From positions 1,550,001 through 1,614,000 of the forward strand of contig NZ_JAHZIL010000003.1 of assembly GCF_019443085.1 (NCBI RefSeq): a stretch of 64,000 bases of DNA, in the 5' to 3' direction. The translations under genes were made by a program, and so were the position numbers. A model generated the notes under the pieces. That model searched no databases. It had not been told where the DNA came from and saw only the letters and a list, made by a program, of their open reading frames with translations. Each line of letters begins with the position of its first letter. Positions within the stretch are counted from its first letter, which is position 1. This DNA comes from Marinobacter sp. F4218 (GTDB lineage: Bacteria; Pseudomonadota; Gammaproteobacteria; Pseudomonadales; Oleiphilaceae). Shown here piece after piece: positions 55,387 through 64,000 of this stretch.

Positions 55387-55488
55387 AGGTAAGACAGGGC
55401 TTTCCGAAACCCGCTCAAGCACATCCCTGCGACGCTTGAGCTCCGCCATCCATGGCTCCGCACGGTTTCGGAAAGCCCTGCCTCACCT
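55387..55488. repeat. 102-nt imperfect palindromic element
   Basis: 24-nt arms at 55387-55410 and 55465-55488 are inverted with 22/24 matches (share CAGGGCTTTCCGAAAC). Inside lies a second stem of GCTCAAGC (55413-55420) and GCTTGAGC (55434-55441), and a small stem GCCA/TGGC. It can fold as a branched cruciform. It lies in the leader between LysR and the Bcr-type MFS gene. It looks like an interspersed palindromic (REP/MITE-like) repeat or a structured RNA leader; a second copy was not found in this window. Confidence 0.65.
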
Positions 55489-55513
55489 CGCCTGCTCTAA
55501 CTTCAGGATTCCC

Positions 55514-56734
55514 ATGCTTACTTTAACCAGTGTCTGGACAACCATTCTGCTCGCCGCCGCCGTGGCGCTCGGGCCGCTCGCCACCGACATGTACCTGCCG
55601 GCGCTGCCGCAGATCGGGAGCGACTTTGGTACCGGAACCGATCAGGTCCAGCTGACACTGAGCCTCTACATGGTTGGCTTTGCCCTGGCCCAGCTTATCT
55701 GCGGCCCCCTGGCCGACCGCTTCGGCCGCAAGCCGATCATGATCGGGGGCTTCGTGCTATTCGCTATCGCCAGCATTGGCTGTGCTCTTGCCACGAACAT
55801 CGAAACCCTGATGCTGTGCCGGTTCCTGCAAGCCCTGGGCGGTTCGGCAGGCCCAGTTCTGGGCCGCGCCGCGATCCGGGACATTTATACACCCCGTGAA
55901 GCCGCCAGGATCCTCGCCATTCTTGCCAGTATCATGGCGCTGGCACCGGCCATTGCTCCCACCATCGGCGGCTTCCTCGTCGCCGGCCTCGGCTGGTCGT
56001 CCATTTTCCTGGTCCTCGGAGGCTATGCCCTGGTGATGGCTGTCGTAGTGGCATTTGGCATACCCGAACCCATGCGCCCGGAATATCGCCAGCCGCTCAA
56101 ACTCTGCAGCCTGCTGCGCAACTATCGAAGCATTGGCACCGACATCAGCTTTCTTGGCTACACCCTGACCAACGCCCTGATTTTCTCGGGCCTGTTCGCG
56201 TTTCTGTCGGGTTCGTCGTTCGTGCTGATCGACTTCCTGGGTGTGGCACCCGAACACTTCGGGCTGTTCTTCGCGTGCATGGTGGCCGGCTTCATCACCG
56301 GCAACCTGTCCGCCGTTCGCCTGGGCAGCAAACTGCTGCCAGACCAGATTCTGGTACGAGGACTGGTCATCGCGGTTGCCGGTGGCGGTTTGATGGCAGG
56401 GCTTGCCCTGGCCGGGGTTTACAATGTTTGGGCGGTCATTCTGCCCCAGACCCTGTTCATGCTCGGCACCGGCATGGTGCTGCCCCAGACCATGGCCGGC
56501 GCGATGGCCAACTTCCCGCGCATGGCTGGCTCGGCATCCGCCCTGTTCGGCTTTGCCCAGATGGCCGTTGCGGCCGGAGCCGGCATACTGGTGGGCCACC
56601 TCCACGACGGCACGTCACTCGTGATGGCCGTGGTCATTGCGGTCTGCGCCTGTGCTGCCCTGGCCAGCTACCTGCTGCTGGTCCAGCGCCATCCGGCAGC
56701 GGATTTCGAACCCCAGGGTGCCTCCGCGCCATAA
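55514..56734 (+). CDS. Bcr/CflA family MFS drug transporter
   Basis: A 406-residue major facilitator with about twelve helices. ATG 55514 (MLTLTSVWTTILLAAAVALG) is chosen; the open frame continues 26 codons further upstream into the palindromic element. The loop GPLADRFGRKPIMIGG between helices 2 and 3 and LQALGGSAGPVLGRAAIRD are typical of the Bcr/CflA group (bicyclomycin, chloramphenicol efflux). Substrate not predictable. Confidence 0.9.
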   Translation: MLTLTSVWTTILLAAAVALGPLATDMYLPALPQIGSDFGTGTDQVQLTLSLYMVGFALAQLICGPLADRFGRKPIMIGGFVLFAIASIGCALATNIETLMLCRFLQALGGSAGPVLGRAAIRDIYTPREAARILAILASIMALAPAIAPTIGGFLVAGLGWSSIFLVLGGYALVMAVVVAFGIPEPMRPEYRQPLKLCSLLRNYRSIGTDISFLGYTLTNALIFSGLFAFLSGSSFVLIDFLGVAPEHFGLFFACMVAGFITGNLSAVRLGSKLLPDQILVRGLVIAVAGGGLMAGLALAGVYNVWAVILPQTLFMLGTGMVLPQTMAGAMANFPRMAGSASALFGFAQMAVAAGAGILVGHLHDGTSLVMAVVIAVCACAALASYLLLVQRHPAADFEPQGASAP

Positions 56735-56838
56735 TCGCCGGCCAGAGAACCGATCGGGTGCAAGATAGTCCAAACTGGACTACAAAGAGTAAATTGAATA
56801 ACTCTGATTCCCACGCACCCGATAGCTAAGGAAAGGTC

Positions 56839-57336
56839 ATGAGCAAGGTAAATCTCGACGGCAACCCCATTGAACTGAGCGGCAGCTTCCCGAAACCGGG
56901 GGACAACGCGCCGCCCTTCACCCTCACCAACAGCGGCCTGGAAGAGGTCAAACTGGACCAGTGGGCCGGCAAGCGCAAGATTCTCAACATCGTCCCCAGC
57001 GTAGACACCGGCGTGTGCGCCGCTTCCACCCGCAAGTTCAACGAAAAGGCCGGAAGCCTCGAAAACACGGTCGTCCTGGTCGTCTCAGCGGACCTGCCAT
57101 TCGCCGCCGCCCGTTTCTGCGGCGCCGAAGGCCTGAAGAACGTGATCACGCTGTCGACTTTCCGCAATTACAGCTTCCAGCAGGACTACGGCGTCGCCAT
57201 CCAGGACGGTCCGTTGGCAGGGCTGTGTGCCCGTGCGGTGGTCGTGCTGGATGAGGACAACAAGGTCATGTACAGCCAACTGGTCGATGAGATCAAGGAT
57301 GAGCCGGATTACGAGTCCGCGTTAAAGGCACTCTGA
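56839..57336 (+). CDS. tpx: Thiol peroxidase Tpx
   Basis: A 165-residue atypical 2-Cys peroxiredoxin. Peroxidatic Cys60 in [15 protein letters not shown] and resolving Cys94 in [13 protein letters not shown] are present, with the usual [18 protein letters not shown]. It reduces H2O2 and lipid peroxides with thioredoxin. Monocistronic, with GAAAGGTC-type ribosome binding site and a hairpin after the gene. Confidence 0.95.
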   Translation: MSKVNLDGNPIELSGSFPKPGDNAPPFTLTNSGLEEVKLDQWAGKRKILNIVPSVDTGVCAASTRKFNEKAGSLENTVVLVVSADLPFAAARFCGAEGLKNVITLSTFRNYSFQQDYGVAIQDGPLAGLCARAVVVLDEDNKVMYSQLVDEIKDEPDYESALKAL

Positions 57337-57349
57337 CACGCCCGAACGG

Positions 57350-57387
57350 GTCGGGCTGACGGCGTATCCTGCGGCGTCAGCCCCGAC
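57350..57387 (+). terminator. Stem-loop after tpx
   Basis: GTCGGGCTGACG (57350-57361) and CGTCAGCCCCGAC (57375-57387) form a 12-bp stem with one bulged C, 13-14 nt after the tpx stop. There is no T-run, so termination may be incomplete. Confidence 0.5.
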
Positions 57388-57467
57388 CAGCACGTCGCCA
57401 CCGAAACCTGGCCCCAAACCTGTTAAGATCCGTTCCCCATTTCGAACCAAGGCCGCACCCTCATCCC

Positions 57468-58805
57468 GTGAGCAAACCACCCGAGACCGCCAGCCTGCCC
57501 CGTCAGCTCTACACCATGACCTGGCCGATGCTGTTTGGCGTGCTCTCCCTGATGACCTTTCAACTGGCCGACAGCGCCTTTATCGGCCAACTGGGCCGGG
57601 ATCCCCTTGCAGCCCTGGGCTTCACCCTGCCCATGCAGCAGCTCATCATCGGGCTGCAGGTGGGGCTCGGCATCGCCACCACGGCGATCATTTCCAGAAC
57701 CCTGGGCCAGGGCGACGAACTCCGTGCCTTTCGCCTTGGAGGGCTGGTAATCACGGTCGGCGGCAGCCTGGTGTTCGTGCTGTGCCTGGGCCTGTGGTTC
57801 CTGCAGGAGTGGATCATGACCGCGCTCGGTGCCGAGGAGTCACTGCTGCCCATGATCCGCAGCTACTGGGTGCCCTGGCTGATTGCCGCCTGGGCCGGCG
57901 CCACCCTGTACTTCGGCTACAGCGTCTGTCGCTCCCACGGCGACACCAAACTGCCGGGCTACATGATGGTCGCCACCAGCCTGCTCAACATCGCGCTGGA
58001 TCCGCTGTACATCTTTGTCTTCGACTGGGGCCTGCCCGGTGCGGCCTGGGCAACGGTCACCTCCTTTACCATGGGCTGCCTGGTGATCTACCCCAAACTT
58101 CTTAAACGACACTGGGCCCGATTCGATCTCGGCCAGCTTGCCCTGGGCCAGGCGCTGAAACAGCTCAACGGCATTATGGCGCCGGCCATGGTCAGCCAGT
58201 TGATGCCGCCGGCCTCGGCCATGCTGGCTACCGCGATGGTGGCGGGTTTTGGGTCGGCTGCGGTAGCGGCCTGGGGGCTGGGAACGCGGCTGGAGTTTTT
58301 CTCGATCGTGGTGGTGCTGGCGCTGACCATGTCGATGCCACCGATGATCGGCCGGTTGCTGGGCGCTGGGGATATTGAGCAGATCCGGAAGCTGGTGCGC
58401 ATCGCGGTAAGGTTCGTGGTCGCCTGGCAGCTGGCCATCGGCGTGACCTGGCTGGCCGCCTCAGGGCTGGTGTCGGAGCTGTTCACCCGCGATGCCCAGG
58501 TTCAGGACACCCTGGCCGGTTACCTGCTTCGAGTGCCGCTCAGTTACAGCGGCCTGGGTGTGTGCATGCTGATGGTTTCGGTATGCAACGCGCTGGGCCT
58601 GGCCATGCGCGCGCTGTTGGTGTCGACCCTGCGGCTGTTCCTCTGCTTTCTGCCGCTGCTCTGGCTCGGCAGCCAGCTCAACGGCATCTTCGGGCTGATG
58701 AGTGGCGCCCTGGTAGGCAATCTGTTTGCCGGCGTCATGGCCTACAGTTTTTACCGCGCGGGCATGACCAAGCTGCGCACGGCCCCGGTGTCAGCCAAAA
58801 CGTGA
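57468..58805 (+). CDS. MATE family multidrug efflux protein
   Basis: A 445-residue polytopic protein with twelve predicted helices in two repeated halves. It begins GTG (57468), MSKPPETASLPRQLYTMTWP. Typical MATE segments include GFTLPMQQLIIGLQVGLGIA and IALDPLYIFVFDWGLPGAAW. It exports cationic drugs using Na+ or H+. Ends 15 nt inside the convergent thioesterase gene. Confidence 0.92.
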   Translation: MSKPPETASLPRQLYTMTWPMLFGVLSLMTFQLADSAFIGQLGRDPLAALGFTLPMQQLIIGLQVGLGIATTAIISRTLGQGDELRAFRLGGLVITVGGSLVFVLCLGLWFLQEWIMTALGAEESLLPMIRSYWVPWLIAAWAGATLYFGYSVCRSHGDTKLPGYMMVATSLLNIALDPLYIFVFDWGLPGAAWATVTSFTMGCLVIYPKLLKRHWARFDLGQLALGQALKQLNGIMAPAMVSQLMPPASAMLATAMVAGFGSAAVAAWGLGTRLEFFSIVVVLALTMSMPPMIGRLLGAGDIEQIRKLVRIAVRFVVAWQLAIGVTWLAASGLVSELFTRDAQVQDTLAGYLLRVPLSYSGLGVCMLMVSVCNALGLAMRALLVSTLRLFLCFLPLLWLGSQLNGIFGLMSGALVGNLFAGVMAYSFYRAGMTKLRTAPVSAKT

Positions 58806-59216
58806 CCGGAAGCTTTCAGGCATTGGCGACACTTCCTTGCGCTGGTAGTTGAAGAACACAAAACCGTACTTGGCCAACGCAACGGGCTGGCCGCTTTCGG
58901 CCTTGGTAACCCGGAACACGAAATCGCCACCGTACTTGTTGAAATCCATCAGTCCGACTTCAAAACGGAGCATTTCCGGGAAGAAGGATTCCGACTGATA
59001 CATCGTGGCCAGATCGGTCACGATGATGCCGATCCCGTCGTGGCCAGCTTCCTGGATACCGTAGTTCACCAGGAACTGGGCCCGCGCCTCCGACAGCATG
59101 GATATCAGCGCGTCGTTGCCCAGATGGTTGGCGCCATTGATGTCGGTGATGCGCACCGGCATGTTGGTTTCGAAGTAGAAGACGTCATCCGGGAAAGCAA
59201 GTTTGATGCGGGCCAC
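58791..59216 (-). CDS. Hotdog-fold acyl-CoA thioesterase
   Basis: A 141-residue hotdog thioesterase (YbgC/4HBT-type). Segments RITDINGANHLGNDALISML and DLATMYQSESFFPEMLRFEV match the acyl-CoA thioesterase shape. The start is put at GTG 59216 (VARIKLAFP); a longer GTG start at 59279 (63 nt upstream) is possible and would add about 21 residues. Substrate chain length unknown. Overlaps the MATE gene end by 15 nt. Confidence 0.8.
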   Translation of the reverse strand: MARIKLAFPDDVFYFETNMPVRITDINGANHLGNDALISMLSEARAQFLVNYGIQEAGHDGIGIIVTDLATMYQSESFFPEMLRFEVGLMDFNKYGGDFVFRVTKAESGQPVALAKYGFVFFNYQRKEVSPMPESFRSRFG

Positions 59217-59385
59217 GTTGGGTACCTGTCTGGCTGGGGATTCGTATGACAGGGCGCATAATACGCGTTTGGCCTGCACTGTTCATCTTGTGGTGAATTC
59301 AGTTATCTTGCTTATTTATGCCTTTTCGCCCAGCCCCCGGGAAGTGGTGACTGGGCGCACCCATACAGCTAATAACAGGAAAACT

Positions 59386-61023
59386 ATGGATATTCGCCCT
59401 GCGGCCACTCTGGTTCTGACTCGAGATACGGAAGACGGTGTTGAAGTGCTGCTGCTTCAGCGCACCTGGGATGCGGTGTTTCTTCCCGGCTATTTCGTAT
59501 TTCCGGGCGGAGCGGTGGATCAGGGGGAATACCGGGCCCGGGCGCACGCGGTCGGTCCTGAGGATACCGAAATCAGTCAGATCATGAGTCTGGATGAAGG
59601 GGGCGCGGACTACATGCTCGCCGCCGTGCGGGAATGTTTCGAGGAAGCCGGCATTCTGGTGGCCGTCGATGAGAACGGCCAGACCATAGGCGCGGATCAC
59701 CCCGCACACGGGGACCGCGATGCGGTGTTCCGGGGCGAACTGGGCCTGGCGGACCTGTGCCAGCGTCACGGGCTGACGATTCCTCTGGACCGGCTGGCGT
59801 ACCTGAGCCACTGGACCACGCCGCCGGGGCCACCCCGGCGCTTCGATACCCGGTTCTTCGTGGCCGCGGCACCTGAAGGCCAGGTGGCCAGCCACGACGG
59901 CACGGAAACCATCGAGCACCTGTGGATCAGCCCCGAACAGGCGCTGGAAGATCATCGCAGTGGGCGTCGCCTGCTGGGGCTGCCAACGCTGCGGACCATG
60001 CGCGTGTTGAGCGATTTCCAGACCACCGGGGCGCTGATGCGCTACGCCCATGCCAATCCGCCCGAGACCTACCCCAGCAAACCATGGCCGGCAACGAAGA
60101 AAGGCAAGCCGGTTATGCTGGAGCCGGGGGCACCCGCCTACGACGAGGCCACCCGGCTCGACCCCGAGGGCGAAGGCAGTACCCGCGCCGAAATCGTTCC
60201 GGGCGAGCCGGTCGAGATCGCCGCCGGCGTGGTTCGGCTGACCGCGCCCAACCCAGGCATGATGACTGGGCCGGGTACCAACACCTACCTGCTGGGCCAC
60301 GAACGCTTTACCGTGCTGGACCCCGGTCCGGATGATGCCGTGCACATCGAACGGATTCTGGAACTGACCGGTGGCGTGATTGACCAGGTGGTGGTGACCC
60401 ATACCCACCCGGATCATTCACCGGCAACGGCGCCTCTCAAGGCAAAAACCGGATGTCGCGTGTTCGGTCTGCCGGCACCCGAAGGCCCCTCCCAGGACCG
60501 CACGTTCGCGCCGGATGACGAGCCCGAACACGGCGACCTGATCGTGACCGAGGCCGGGCTTCTGAAGACCCTGCACACGCCGGGCCACGCCTCCAACCAC
60601 ATATGTTACCTGCTCGAAGGCCCCGACCTGCTGTTCTCCGGCGACCACATCATGCAGGGCTCAACGGTGGTGATCAATCCACCGGACGGCGACATGAAAG
60701 CATACCTGGACGCCCTCTACGACCTGCTCGGGGAATCGATCGGGGTGATTGCCCCGGCGCACGGCTTTCTGATGGGCTACCCCGAGGCCGTGATTGATTT
60801 CCTGATCACCCATCGGCTGGCCCGGGAGCACAAGGTCGCCACGGCGCTGAAACAGCACGGCCCCGTCACGCTGAAGGATCTGACAACCCAGGCCTATGAC
60901 GACGTCCCGGCGGCCATCCATGGTCTGGCTGCGCGCTCGGCCCTTGCCCACTTGCTGAAACTGGAAATTGACGGTCGAGCCCGACAAAAAGAAGAACTCT
61001 GGCACGCCACCGGCAAAACCTGA
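59386..61023 (+). CDS. NUDIX hydrolase fused to a metallo-beta-lactamase-fold hydrolase
   Basis: A 545-residue two-domain enzyme. Residues 1-240 form a NUDIX domain with the Nudix box GADYMLAAVRECFEEAG (REcfEEaG near 82-88). Residues 265-455 form a metallo-beta-lactamase-fold domain with HTHPDH (339-344), LHTPGHASNHI and FSGDHIMQGS. A C-terminal winged-helix-like segment resembles LACTB2-type proteins. It begins at ATG 59386 (MDIRPAATLVL); upstream in-frame codons lack a ribosome binding site. The substrate may be an acyl-CoA or nucleotide-linked thioester, but that is inference. Confidence 0.88.
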   Translation: MDIRPAATLVLTRDTEDGVEVLLLQRTWDAVFLPGYFVFPGGAVDQGEYRARAHAVGPEDTEISQIMSLDEGGADYMLAAVRECFEEAGILVAVDENGQTIGADHPAHGDRDAVFRGELGLADLCQRHGLTIPLDRLAYLSHWTTPPGPPRRFDTRFFVAAAPEGQVASHDGTETIEHLWISPEQALEDHRSGRRLLGLPTLRTMRVLSDFQTTGALMRYAHANPPETYPSKPWPATKKGKPVMLEPGAPAYDEATRLDPEGEGSTRAEIVPGEPVEIAAGVVRLTAPNPGMMTGPGTNTYLLGHERFTVLDPGPDDAVHIERILELTGGVIDQVVVTHTHPDHSPATAPLKAKTGCRVFGLPAPEGPSQDRTFAPDDEPEHGDLIVTEAGLLKTLHTPGHASNHICYLLEGPDLLFSGDHIMQGSTVVINPPDGDMKAYLDALYDLLGESIGVIAPAHGFLMGYPEAVIDFLITHRLAREHKVATALKQHGPVTLKDLTTQAYDDVPAAIHGLAARSALAHLLKLEIDGRARQKEELWHATGKT

Positions 61024-61256
61024 ACGGTGGCGGTAACAAAATCACAACCAGAACTCGCAAAATCTCCATATTGTTAACCAGCTTTAACGGGTATAACGGG
61101 GCTAGCTGTATAAGCTAGCACCTGGGCAACGTTTGCACAGGAACCCGAAAAAGACCGGCATTTCATGAAGGTGGCATTAAACCTTTGTCACAGCTGTATT
61201 CATGACCGCCAGGGGGCCTCTATCCTTGAGCGCATTCTGACGACCCGTGAGGAACT
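61024..61256. promoter_or_regulatory. Intergenic region with a CTAG-containing hairpin
   Basis: 233 nt upstream of the exported aspartoacylase-like gene. It is AT-rich around 61040-61100 and has GCTAGCT (61101-61107) and AGCTAGC (61113-61119) as a perfect 7-bp stem with loop GTATA. No ORF or RNA gene recognised. Confidence 0.35.
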
Positions 61257-62669
61257 ATGCTGTTGCACTGGCATTACACACTGACACCACTCCGACTGTT
61301 CGCCTGCACGGTGGCGCTGGGCCTGCCATGCCTCGCTGTGGCCGAAACCTCCAGTACCAACGCCGAAAAGAACGAGGAAACCCGGGTCGCGGTGCTGGCC
61401 GAGGACGAGAATGTCGAGGACGTTGAGCGCTCACAGCCGCGTCGCAAGGACACCGACCCGACCGCATCTGCCACCAACAGCACACAGCCGGCAACGGACA
61501 CCGAGTCTTCCGACGCAAAAACCGGGGCCAAGAAGGTTGCGCCAAACATTGACCTGAAAGAGGTCGCGTCGCCCCACGAACCGGAATTGAAGGCCGATTC
61601 AGCGGCTCCGGCTGAGTCGGAAGTCGCAACCACGCCGGCCGAGGACAGTGAGATCCGACCCGGCGAGGAAACCTCAGGCATGGTGCCGATGGAACCTGCC
61701 ATTCAGCCAGCCAAGAGCTTTACCCTGCTGGACACCGAGATCCTGCCCGGCACCTCCACCCGTCTGGCCTGGTCGCCCGGCATCCAGATTGCCGGTCTGT
61801 CCCAGCCCACGCCGGTGCTGGTGGTGAATGGCGCCAATGCCGGTCCCACCCTGTGCCTGACCGGTGCCATCCATGGTGACGAGCTGAACGGTATCGAGAT
61901 CATCCGGCGCACCATGTACGACCTGGATCCGGAAAAGCTGTCCGGCCGCGTGGTGGGCATTCCGATCGTCAACCTGCCTGGCTTCCAGCAGGGCAGCCGC
62001 TACTTGCCCGACCGTCGTGACCTCAACCGGCATTTTCCGGGCAGCCCCGACGGAAGCCTTGCCGATCGCATTGCCCACTCGCTCTTCGAGAACATCATTC
62101 GCCGCTGCAACATGCTGGTGGATATCCATACCGGGTCACTCAAGCGCACCAACCTGCCGCAACTGCGGGCCGACATGAACAATCCGGACGTCGCCACCTT
62201 TACCCAGGGCTTTGACCGCATGGCGGTGGTCCACAGCTCCGGGTCACCGGGCATGCTGCGCAGCGCGGCGGTGGAAGCCGGTATTACCACGGTCACGCTG
62301 GAGGCGGGCGAGTCACATCGCATCCAGGAACACCAGATTGAAGCCGGGGTGAACAGCCTCACCAGTCTGATGGAACGTCAGGGCATGATTTCCCGCATGT
62401 TCGTCTGGGGCGACCCGGAGCCGGTCTACTACGATTCCGACTGGATCCGTGCCCAGCATGGCGGAATCCTGTTCAGTGAAGTGGATCTGGGCGCCCGCGT
62501 ATCCGAAGGCGAAATTCTCGGGTACGTGGCCGATCCGATCACCAACGCCCAGTACCCGATCCGCTCCAGCAGTAATGGTCGGATCATCGGTATGGCGGTG
62601 GATCAGGTTGTGATGGCGGGCTTTGCCGCCTACCACATTGGTACGGAGGCAGAAGTTCCGGGAGAGTAG
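61257..62669 (+). CDS. Exported aspartoacylase/succinylglutamate desuccinylase-like protein
   Basis: A 470-residue protein. An N-terminal signal sequence (about 1-30, LGLPCLAVA) is followed by a low-complexity Glu/Thr/Ser-rich stretch (about 31-140), then an AstE/AspA zinc-hydrolase domain with HGDELNGIEI (about 206) and DIHTGSLKRTN. Cytoplasmic homologues are shorter. The export signal and disordered linker suggest a periplasmic zinc hydrolase of unknown substrate. The start codon choice is not secure. Confidence 0.75.
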   Translation: MLLHWHYTLTPLRLFACTVALGLPCLAVAETSSTNAEKNEETRVAVLAEDENVEDVERSQPRRKDTDPTASATNSTQPATDTESSDAKTGAKKVAPNIDLKEVASPHEPELKADSAAPAESEVATTPAEDSEIRPGEETSGMVPMEPAIQPAKSFTLLDTEILPGTSTRLAWSPGIQIAGLSQPTPVLVVNGANAGPTLCLTGAIHGDELNGIEIIRRTMYDLDPEKLSGRVVGIPIVNLPGFQQGSRYLPDRRDLNRHFPGSPDGSLADRIAHSLFENIIRRCNMLVDIHTGSLKRTNLPQLRADMNNPDVATFTQGFDRMAVVHSSGSPGMLRSAAVEAGITTVTLEAGESHRIQEHQIEAGVNSLTSLMERQGMISRMFVWGDPEPVYYDSDWIRAQHGGILFSEVDLGARVSEGEILGYVADPITNAQYPIRSSSNGRIIGMAVDQVVMAGFAAYHIGTEAEVPGE

Positions 62670-62715
62670 TATCCTGTGCGTTTTTCCTGACCAAACCCGA
62701 GCAACGGGAGTAAGA

Positions 62716-63660
62716 GTGTCTTCAGAAAACGCCGGACTGCTATCCCGAATGCCTGGCCTGGCTTACGTCGGGCTGGTCCTTACCCCCCTGTTCTGGGCCG
62801 GCAATGCCGTGGTCGCCCGCGGCACCGTTGACGACATTCCGCCGCTGTCCATGTCGTTCTGGCGCTGGGTCATTGCGCTGGTCATTCTGCTGCCCTTTGG
62901 CCTGCCTGGCGTCTGGCGCCACCGGCAGATCATCCGGCAACGTCTGGGCTCGATGCTGGCGCTCGCCACCTTCAGCGTCGGTGCCTTCAATTCCCTGCTT
63001 TACTTTGCCGCCACGAGCACCACCGCCACCAACATTGCCCTGATCAACGCCACCATTCCGATCTTTGTCGCGCTGATGTCCTGGATCCTGCTCGGGGACC
63101 GGACCCGGCCGCTGCAGGCCCTGGGCATTGCACTCGCGGTCCTCGGTATTCTGACGGTTGTGGCCCAGGGCGACATCGCGGTACTGACCGGGCTCCGGGC
63201 CCAGCCGGGCGATCTGATCATGGTGGCCGCGGTGTTCAGTTGGGGGTTATTTTCAGTGCTTCTGCGCCGCCAGGCGGTGCCCCTTCCGGCGCTCACCTTC
63301 CTGACCACGCAGATCCTGCTGGGCACACTGGTGATCCTGCCCTTCTATCTGACCGATCTGGTGTACTTTTCCGGCGGCTTCAAACTCTCCGGAGATACCC
63401 TGCTTCCGTTACTTTACTTTGCCATCTTCCCCGGCATCCTCGCTTATGGCTTCTGGAACCACGGCGTACACGCCATAGGTCCCTCGAAAGCCGCAATTTT
63501 CATGTACCTGACTCCCGTCTTCGCGTCTGTCCTGGCTGGCATTTTCCTGAAGGAATCGCTCGGACTATTCCATGTTGTCGGCGGACTGCTTATTCTGGCA
63601 GGTCTGGTTCTGGCAACCCGGGCCGGTCGACAGGCAGCGGCCTATCGCGAGTCGGGCTGA
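62716..63660 (+). CDS. EamA family (DMT superfamily) transporter
   Basis: A 314-residue protein with ten helices arranged as two EamA repeats. Starts GTG 62716 with GGGAG 6-10 nt upstream; a longer open frame overlaps the end of the previous gene by 47 nt but is unlikely to be used. Signatures include FWAGNAVVARG and SMSFWRWVIALVILLPFGL. Substrate unknown; relatives export amino acids or metabolites. Confidence 0.9.
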   Translation: MSSENAGLLSRMPGLAYVGLVLTPLFWAGNAVVARGTVDDIPPLSMSFWRWVIALVILLPFGLPGVWRHRQIIRQRLGSMLALATFSVGAFNSLLYFAATSTTATNIALINATIPIFVALMSWILLGDRTRPLQALGIALAVLGILTVVAQGDIAVLTGLRAQPGDLIMVAAVFSWGLFSVLLRRQAVPLPALTFLTTQILLGTLVILPFYLTDLVYFSGGFKLSGDTLLPLLYFAIFPGILAYGFWNHGVHAIGPSKAAIFMYLTPVFASVLAGIFLKESLGLFHVVGGLLILAGLVLATRAGRQAAAYRESG

Positions 63661-63675
63661 GACAAGGAGACCATC

Positions 63676-64000
63676 ATGTTTGGTAAACCGAACCCACAAC
63701 TGTTCGTTTCTGTTCTGCTGCTGCTCGTTGGCCTGGGGCTGACCACCACGGCACACGCCGAACCCTGTGACCCCGAGAAATCGGGCTGGGAATCCGCCAG
63801 CTTGTATCGTGCGGAGGCCGTGGTCTTTCACGACGGCCAGTGGTTTCAGGCCCGGCAGATCAGCGAGGGCAAGGAGCCCGGTATCAGCTTCGACTGGAAG
63901 GAACTGGATGAGGTCCCGGACTGTGACGCCGAACAGATGGCGAAGCAGGAGCCGGTTGAGGAGAGCTCCAACCCTCCGGCCGGTAACCCGGCGCCCGGCG
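63676..64000 (+). CDS. Exported protein with a carbohydrate-binding-like segment (partial)
   Basis: An open frame starting ATG 63676 and running off the end of the window (108 residues visible). A signal peptide (about 1-29, TTTAHA) is followed by WESASLYRAEAVVFHDGQWF, whose spaced aromatic residues look like a CBM5/12-type carbohydrate-binding module. The remainder becomes Pro/Glu-rich. GGAGA lies upstream. Function unknown; the rest of the gene is outside the window. Confidence 0.5.
   Translation, partial: MFGKPNPQLFVSVLLLLVGLGLTTTAHAEPCDPEKSGWESASLYRAEAVVFHDGQWFQARQISEGKEPGISFDWKELDEVPDCDAEQMAKQEPVEESSNPPAGNPAPG

Noticed and set aside
55436..55513. N-terminal extension of the Bcr-type transporter
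   Set aside because: The open frame upstream lies in the palindromic element and has no ribosome binding site; ATG 55514 gives the usual transporter start.

Overview
The window looks like a chromosomal segment of a GC-rich gammaproteobacterium, most likely Marinobacter or a close relative. This is inferred from gene content and order, not from a marker gene. The block pyrC'-pyrB-pyrR-ruvX-yqgE-tonB-gshB next to a divergent pilGHIJK-chpABC twitching-motility chemosensory cluster is the arrangement known from Pseudomonas and Marinobacter. Coding density is high, and no rRNA, tRNA, CRISPR array or insertion sequence was seen.

Layout. 0-6 kb: end of a membrane protein, a methyltransferase, a TRAP-type uptake set (fused permease, TatT-like lipoprotein, putative solute-binding protein) with an HU gene on the opposite strand. 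6-12 kb: pyrimidine genes (the PyrC copy is a catalytically degenerate PyrC'), ruvX, yqgE, tonB and gshB, all on the minus strand. 12-25.7 kb: the Pil-Chp system, with a 2520-residue ChpA carrying about ten Hpt-like domains. 25.7-27.9 kb: zur-znuC-znuB. 28-32 kb: a PAS membrane protein, a CDGSH protein and an arsenic operon arsR-acr3-gapdh-arsJ. 33-40.5 kb: a patatin, a GGDEF protein, an alpha/beta hydrolase, folE-folX-yccU and a CHASE-GGDEF-EAL protein. 40.9-43.0 kb: four minus-strand genes of unrelated character separated by integron attC-like sites with no integrase (a CALIN-like remnant). 43.2-48.1 kb: a metal-resistance unit with MerR, a Cu-type P-ATPase, a 38-residue His-tailed membrane peptide, a DUF411 protein and a convergent exported protein with ten octapeptide His-Gly-Gly-Glu repeats. 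48-64 kb: mostly housekeeping and accessory metabolism (PKHD hydroxylase, RNase II, acyltransferase, PhaC-like hydrolase, HAD dehalogenase, LysR, Bcr-type MFS, Tpx, MATE, thioesterase, a NUDIX-metallo-beta-lactamase fusion, an exported aspartoacylase-like protein, an EamA transporter and a truncated carbohydrate-binding-like protein).

The best candidates for something new are the CALIN-like cassette remnant, the octarepeat His-rich protein beside the metal-efflux operon, the 102-nt palindromic element before the Bcr-type transporter, the stand-alone HD-GYP-tail-like ORF before the CHASE-GGDEF-EAL gene, and three convergent gene pairs that share their stop codons through the rare palindrome CTAG.
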